A DNA stretch of 64,000 nt, taken from the NCBI GenBank assembly GCA_013398295.1, contig VZSF01006565.1:586165-650164 (forward strand). The letters run 5' to 3'. This DNA is from Chionis minor (lineage: Eukaryota; Chordata; Aves; Charadriiformes; Chionididae). How positions within the stretch are numbered: the first letter of the stretch is position 1; every line of letters begins with the position of its first letter. A program made the translations under genes and the position numbers. This document shows positions 61,179 to 64,000 of the stretch, piece after piece. Below the pieces are notes generated by a model. The model was not told where the DNA came from. It saw only the letters and a list, made by a program, of their open reading frames with translations, and searched no databases.

Positions 61179-64000
61179 GTAACTAGACCATCCGTGCGTG
61201 TTCCGTACCTTCTGCATAGGAGCCAAGTAGGGCAAGTTATCAAATAGTATTCAGCAAAAGCCAACCAGATGCAGACGTGGGTAAGAATGGAGTTATCCAA
61301 ACCCAGCAGTGTCAATGTCTGCCTCCTGAACTCCCCCAGTGAGCGGGAGTTCCACTGAAACAGGGAAGGATGCACTGAACAGGCTTTCAAAGGGGTTTTC
61401 CCTATGCCTAGTGCTCTTCAACATCTCTATTAGCAAAAGACAAAATAGCAACTATCTTTTATGACCTGTATGGAGTCACTGTCCTGGGAGGAGGCACATA
61501 CACTCGGTCTTTTCAAATTAGTGATGGGGCTTACAATAAAAGCTAGGATGGGGTAAAAAGTCAAGGGCAAGCATCTTATTTGAGTAAGAAGACTCTAACT
61601 ATAGTGCTACAAACTGTACAAGTCCTACAAACGCAGGATAGGGAAGAACTTTCTGGGAAGCAATTCTGTAGAAGAGAAACTCGGCAACACCTCGAGCCAG
61701 GAGATAATGTCAAGCCGTTGCTATAAAGAGTATAACTTTGAAACAGTAAGATAACCCACAAAATCTTTGGACTTGCTAAACACAGGCCAGGTACAATGCC
61801 AGAGGCCTGGAGATGGTGGGGGACCATCACTATTAAGGACAAACCTTCACAAAAGCAAGTTTCCACTGCGCCACAGAACAGTATAGGTGCCCACTCAAAA
61901 GTGATTTATTAAGAGAACCGTTATACACTGAGGTAACTGTGTTGCTTGCATCACGGTGACCTTTAATATCAATAAGGTTCCTGAAATATTAATTACCTAG
62001 CTTAATCATATGCAGCTAGTAGGTCTGATCTACACATCTAGAGGTCTACTCTCTACAAGGTAGGAAAGAGAGACACAGTAACTGAAAACAGCGCACCTCT
62101 GTGCTAGATACCTCAGAGTTTAATGCTGTTTGGGGGACTTGACCCATCCTGTTAGAAAGTACTTGTCGCCTGTGTTAAACTGAGGGCTGCATTTTGGATT
62201 TCAAATCCACTATCTCATTTGGGGAATCTGGATCTGCGCCCATTTATATTCCAGCATGCACTATTTGCCATTGAAGTCCTTATTGGTGGTGCTCCAGAGA
62301 AAGGTAAAATCCAAAAATCTTTTCATGTGTGTGTAAAAACAGTTCCAAATCCGTTCACAAAAGACAGAAAACACCAGATGAATCATGGTGGCCACAAAAG
62401 CAAAGAAAACCGGTGCTTTGCAATGCCCAAGTGCCCGAATACTGAAAGTTATGAATGTAGAGCAAGTTAGGGCTCAAGGCAAACACAATGAACTCATCAT
62501 GCCTAGAGTGCATATTTATCCCTACTCCCATGCTTTTAGATACTGCTTTACTGAACTCCATATGGAAGCAGGGTTCTGGGAATGGAGACAAGGTGAAATT
62601 CAATCACATACAGTCCAGCTGCTGCTGACATTCATCATTTTAAGGAAAGTGCAACAGTTTAGAAAATATATAAACAAGATGTTCTGGAAGCATAATTTCC
62701 TGAGGCACAGAAATTTAGCAGCTAAATACCCATGACCTGTGCAGAGATGAGACAGGGATGGGATTGTTACTCACATCATTTAGAAGAGGAGAAAAAAAGG
62801 CATTTATTATAAGCAGCGATGCTGAACAAAAAAATTATACCAGGTGACAAGAGGCCTGTTCATATTAAACTCAGGATGTAACGAGCTACTTCTGTTTGAT
62901 TGAGAAGTCATTTAAGACTTCTGCCTAACTATTACAAGCAAATTCAACATTTTTTTTTTAAATGGAATTAAATTATCTTTTTCACCAGGGAGGATAAGTC
63001 AAAGTTAAGGCCATACGAGGCACAAACATATTTAAAACTATGAATCAAATACTCATTAAAATTAAGTAATAACTGTTACTCCCATCATGCTTGAAGAAAA
63101 ATTCCGATGCTTTACACCACAAGTCCAGAAAACTGCACGGACAAATTTGTTCCAGGTTTCTACCTTAGCCGAACAGAATATGTCTTTGGTGATGTAAGAA
63201 ATTTATTTTTAAGGCAAGTTCTTCAAACCCGGATTCCAGAGCATGAGCAAAAGGAAGCAGGGAAGCCGGCACTCACTAACTGGGATGCTCCTAATTGGGA
63301 GCGATAGCCTTTTAGGAAGGCTGCCCTTCTCCTTCTGCCCACTGTTGTTGTTCCTGTCCCTGTGGTCGATGGCTGTACGCAGCCTGAACGACTTTCAGAT
63401 TAGGAAATACAGGCACTACTATTGCAGCCAGGCCATATAAGCATTATTTTGTGACCCCTGCTTGCCTGGCTGCCTTTCCTTCAGGACAGCCCTGCTGTCC
63501 CTGTGCCCACGGGACAGAGCTCTTTGGCAAGGCTCCACCAAGAGCAAGCAGGTGCAGGACGTGCCCCAATTCCCCGCAAGGAAAAACATGGTGTCAGGGG
63601 AGTACTGGCCTGCTCCCTCATGCTTCTCCTTCACTTCAGGAAGGGGGCAACCCCTCGAATATCAATCTTGCCCCTTGGCATGGCTATCCGAATAATTTGC
63701 GTTTTCCTGGAGCGCAGCTAAACCGAGGGTTTGGTACAGTCTAGCAGAAGAGGGAGGGAAAGAGAACTCGAGAGCCCAGATGCAAGCATGCCACAAAAGC
63801 TATTAAACTAACACTGCGCAGAGAGAATTATTCCCAAGTAGAGAGCTTCTCCTTTTATTGACCTCCAAGCACATTTAAAACGGGCAGGTTAAAATCACCC
63901 ATTAACTTCCTGAAATTGCAAACCTTCTCTAAGGCATTTCCCTTCTTCCGCTTCACTGGGGCAAAGGAAAATCTAGGCTCCCTTCTCCTGCCTCCTTCTT
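61179..64000 (+). other. DUSP13B: DUSP13B intron 2 (continues past the window)
   Basis: No VHC..G.SRSA sequence or other DUSP exon is present in any plus-strand frame. Nothing else is recognised apart from short A/T runs. Confidence 0.6.

Noticed and set aside
61179..64000. Search for the DUSP13B catalytic exon
   Set aside because: No frame contains VHC..G.SRSA or the following helix. The exon must be beyond the window.

Overview
The window looks like bird nuclear DNA. It contains three CR1 retrotransposon fragments, one with a readable reverse-transcriptase C-terminal frame and the other two in reverse orientation, beginning with (or containing) the reverse complement of the ATTCTATG-type CR1 3' end. 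Introns are compact, the CpG islands are very GC-rich, and there are short assembly gaps (N runs at 8550-8553 and 44358-44809, single N at 35338). The gene order, SAMD8 divergent from a run of DUSP13-type phosphatases, matches the SAMD8-DUSP13A-DUSP13B neighbourhood of human 10q22. I cannot name the species.

Layout. 1-8.8 kb is the 5' end of SAMD8 on the minus strand: one coding exon (SAM domain plus first membrane span), its long 5' intron, and a CpG island at about 7.9-8.8 kb with a 38-bp tandem repeat that is the likely promoter. 9.5-11.3 kb holds splice-site-bounded open segments on the minus strand, a polyadenylation signal and a small CpG-dense patch. I do not recognise this possible small gene. 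15.5-17.5 kb is a complete three-exon DUSP13A-type gene. 21.3-25.3 kb holds the decayed three-exon remains of another DUSP13A-like gene, with the catalytic cysteine replaced and exon 3 broken. 39.4-42.35 kb is a second complete three-exon DUSP13-type gene that is neither clearly DUSP13A nor DUSP13B. 60.1-61.2 kb contains the first two coding exons of the DUSP13B orthologue; its catalytic exon lies beyond the window. The rest is intergenic or intronic: CR1 fragments, simple repeats, an orphan GC-rich island with a 452-base gap at 44.0-45.15 kb, and several exact MEF2-type motifs.

How the genes relate. The three readable DUSP genes share one architecture: exon 1 ending in HVD(E/Q)VWPN..xGD, split in phase 2; exon 2 carrying the general-acid loop, split in phase 1; exon 3 carrying HCxxGxSRS. 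The relic keeps the same order and, at its first junction, the same phase. This is a tandem array made by duplication, with one member lost, one clearly A-type, one clearly B-type and one extra intermediate gene. They are atypical, small dual-specificity protein phosphatases without a MAPK-docking domain. In mammals DUSP13A is expressed mainly in muscle and DUSP13B mainly in testis. SAMD8 (ceramide phosphoethanolamine synthase-type ER protein) is a neighbour, with no functional link visible here.
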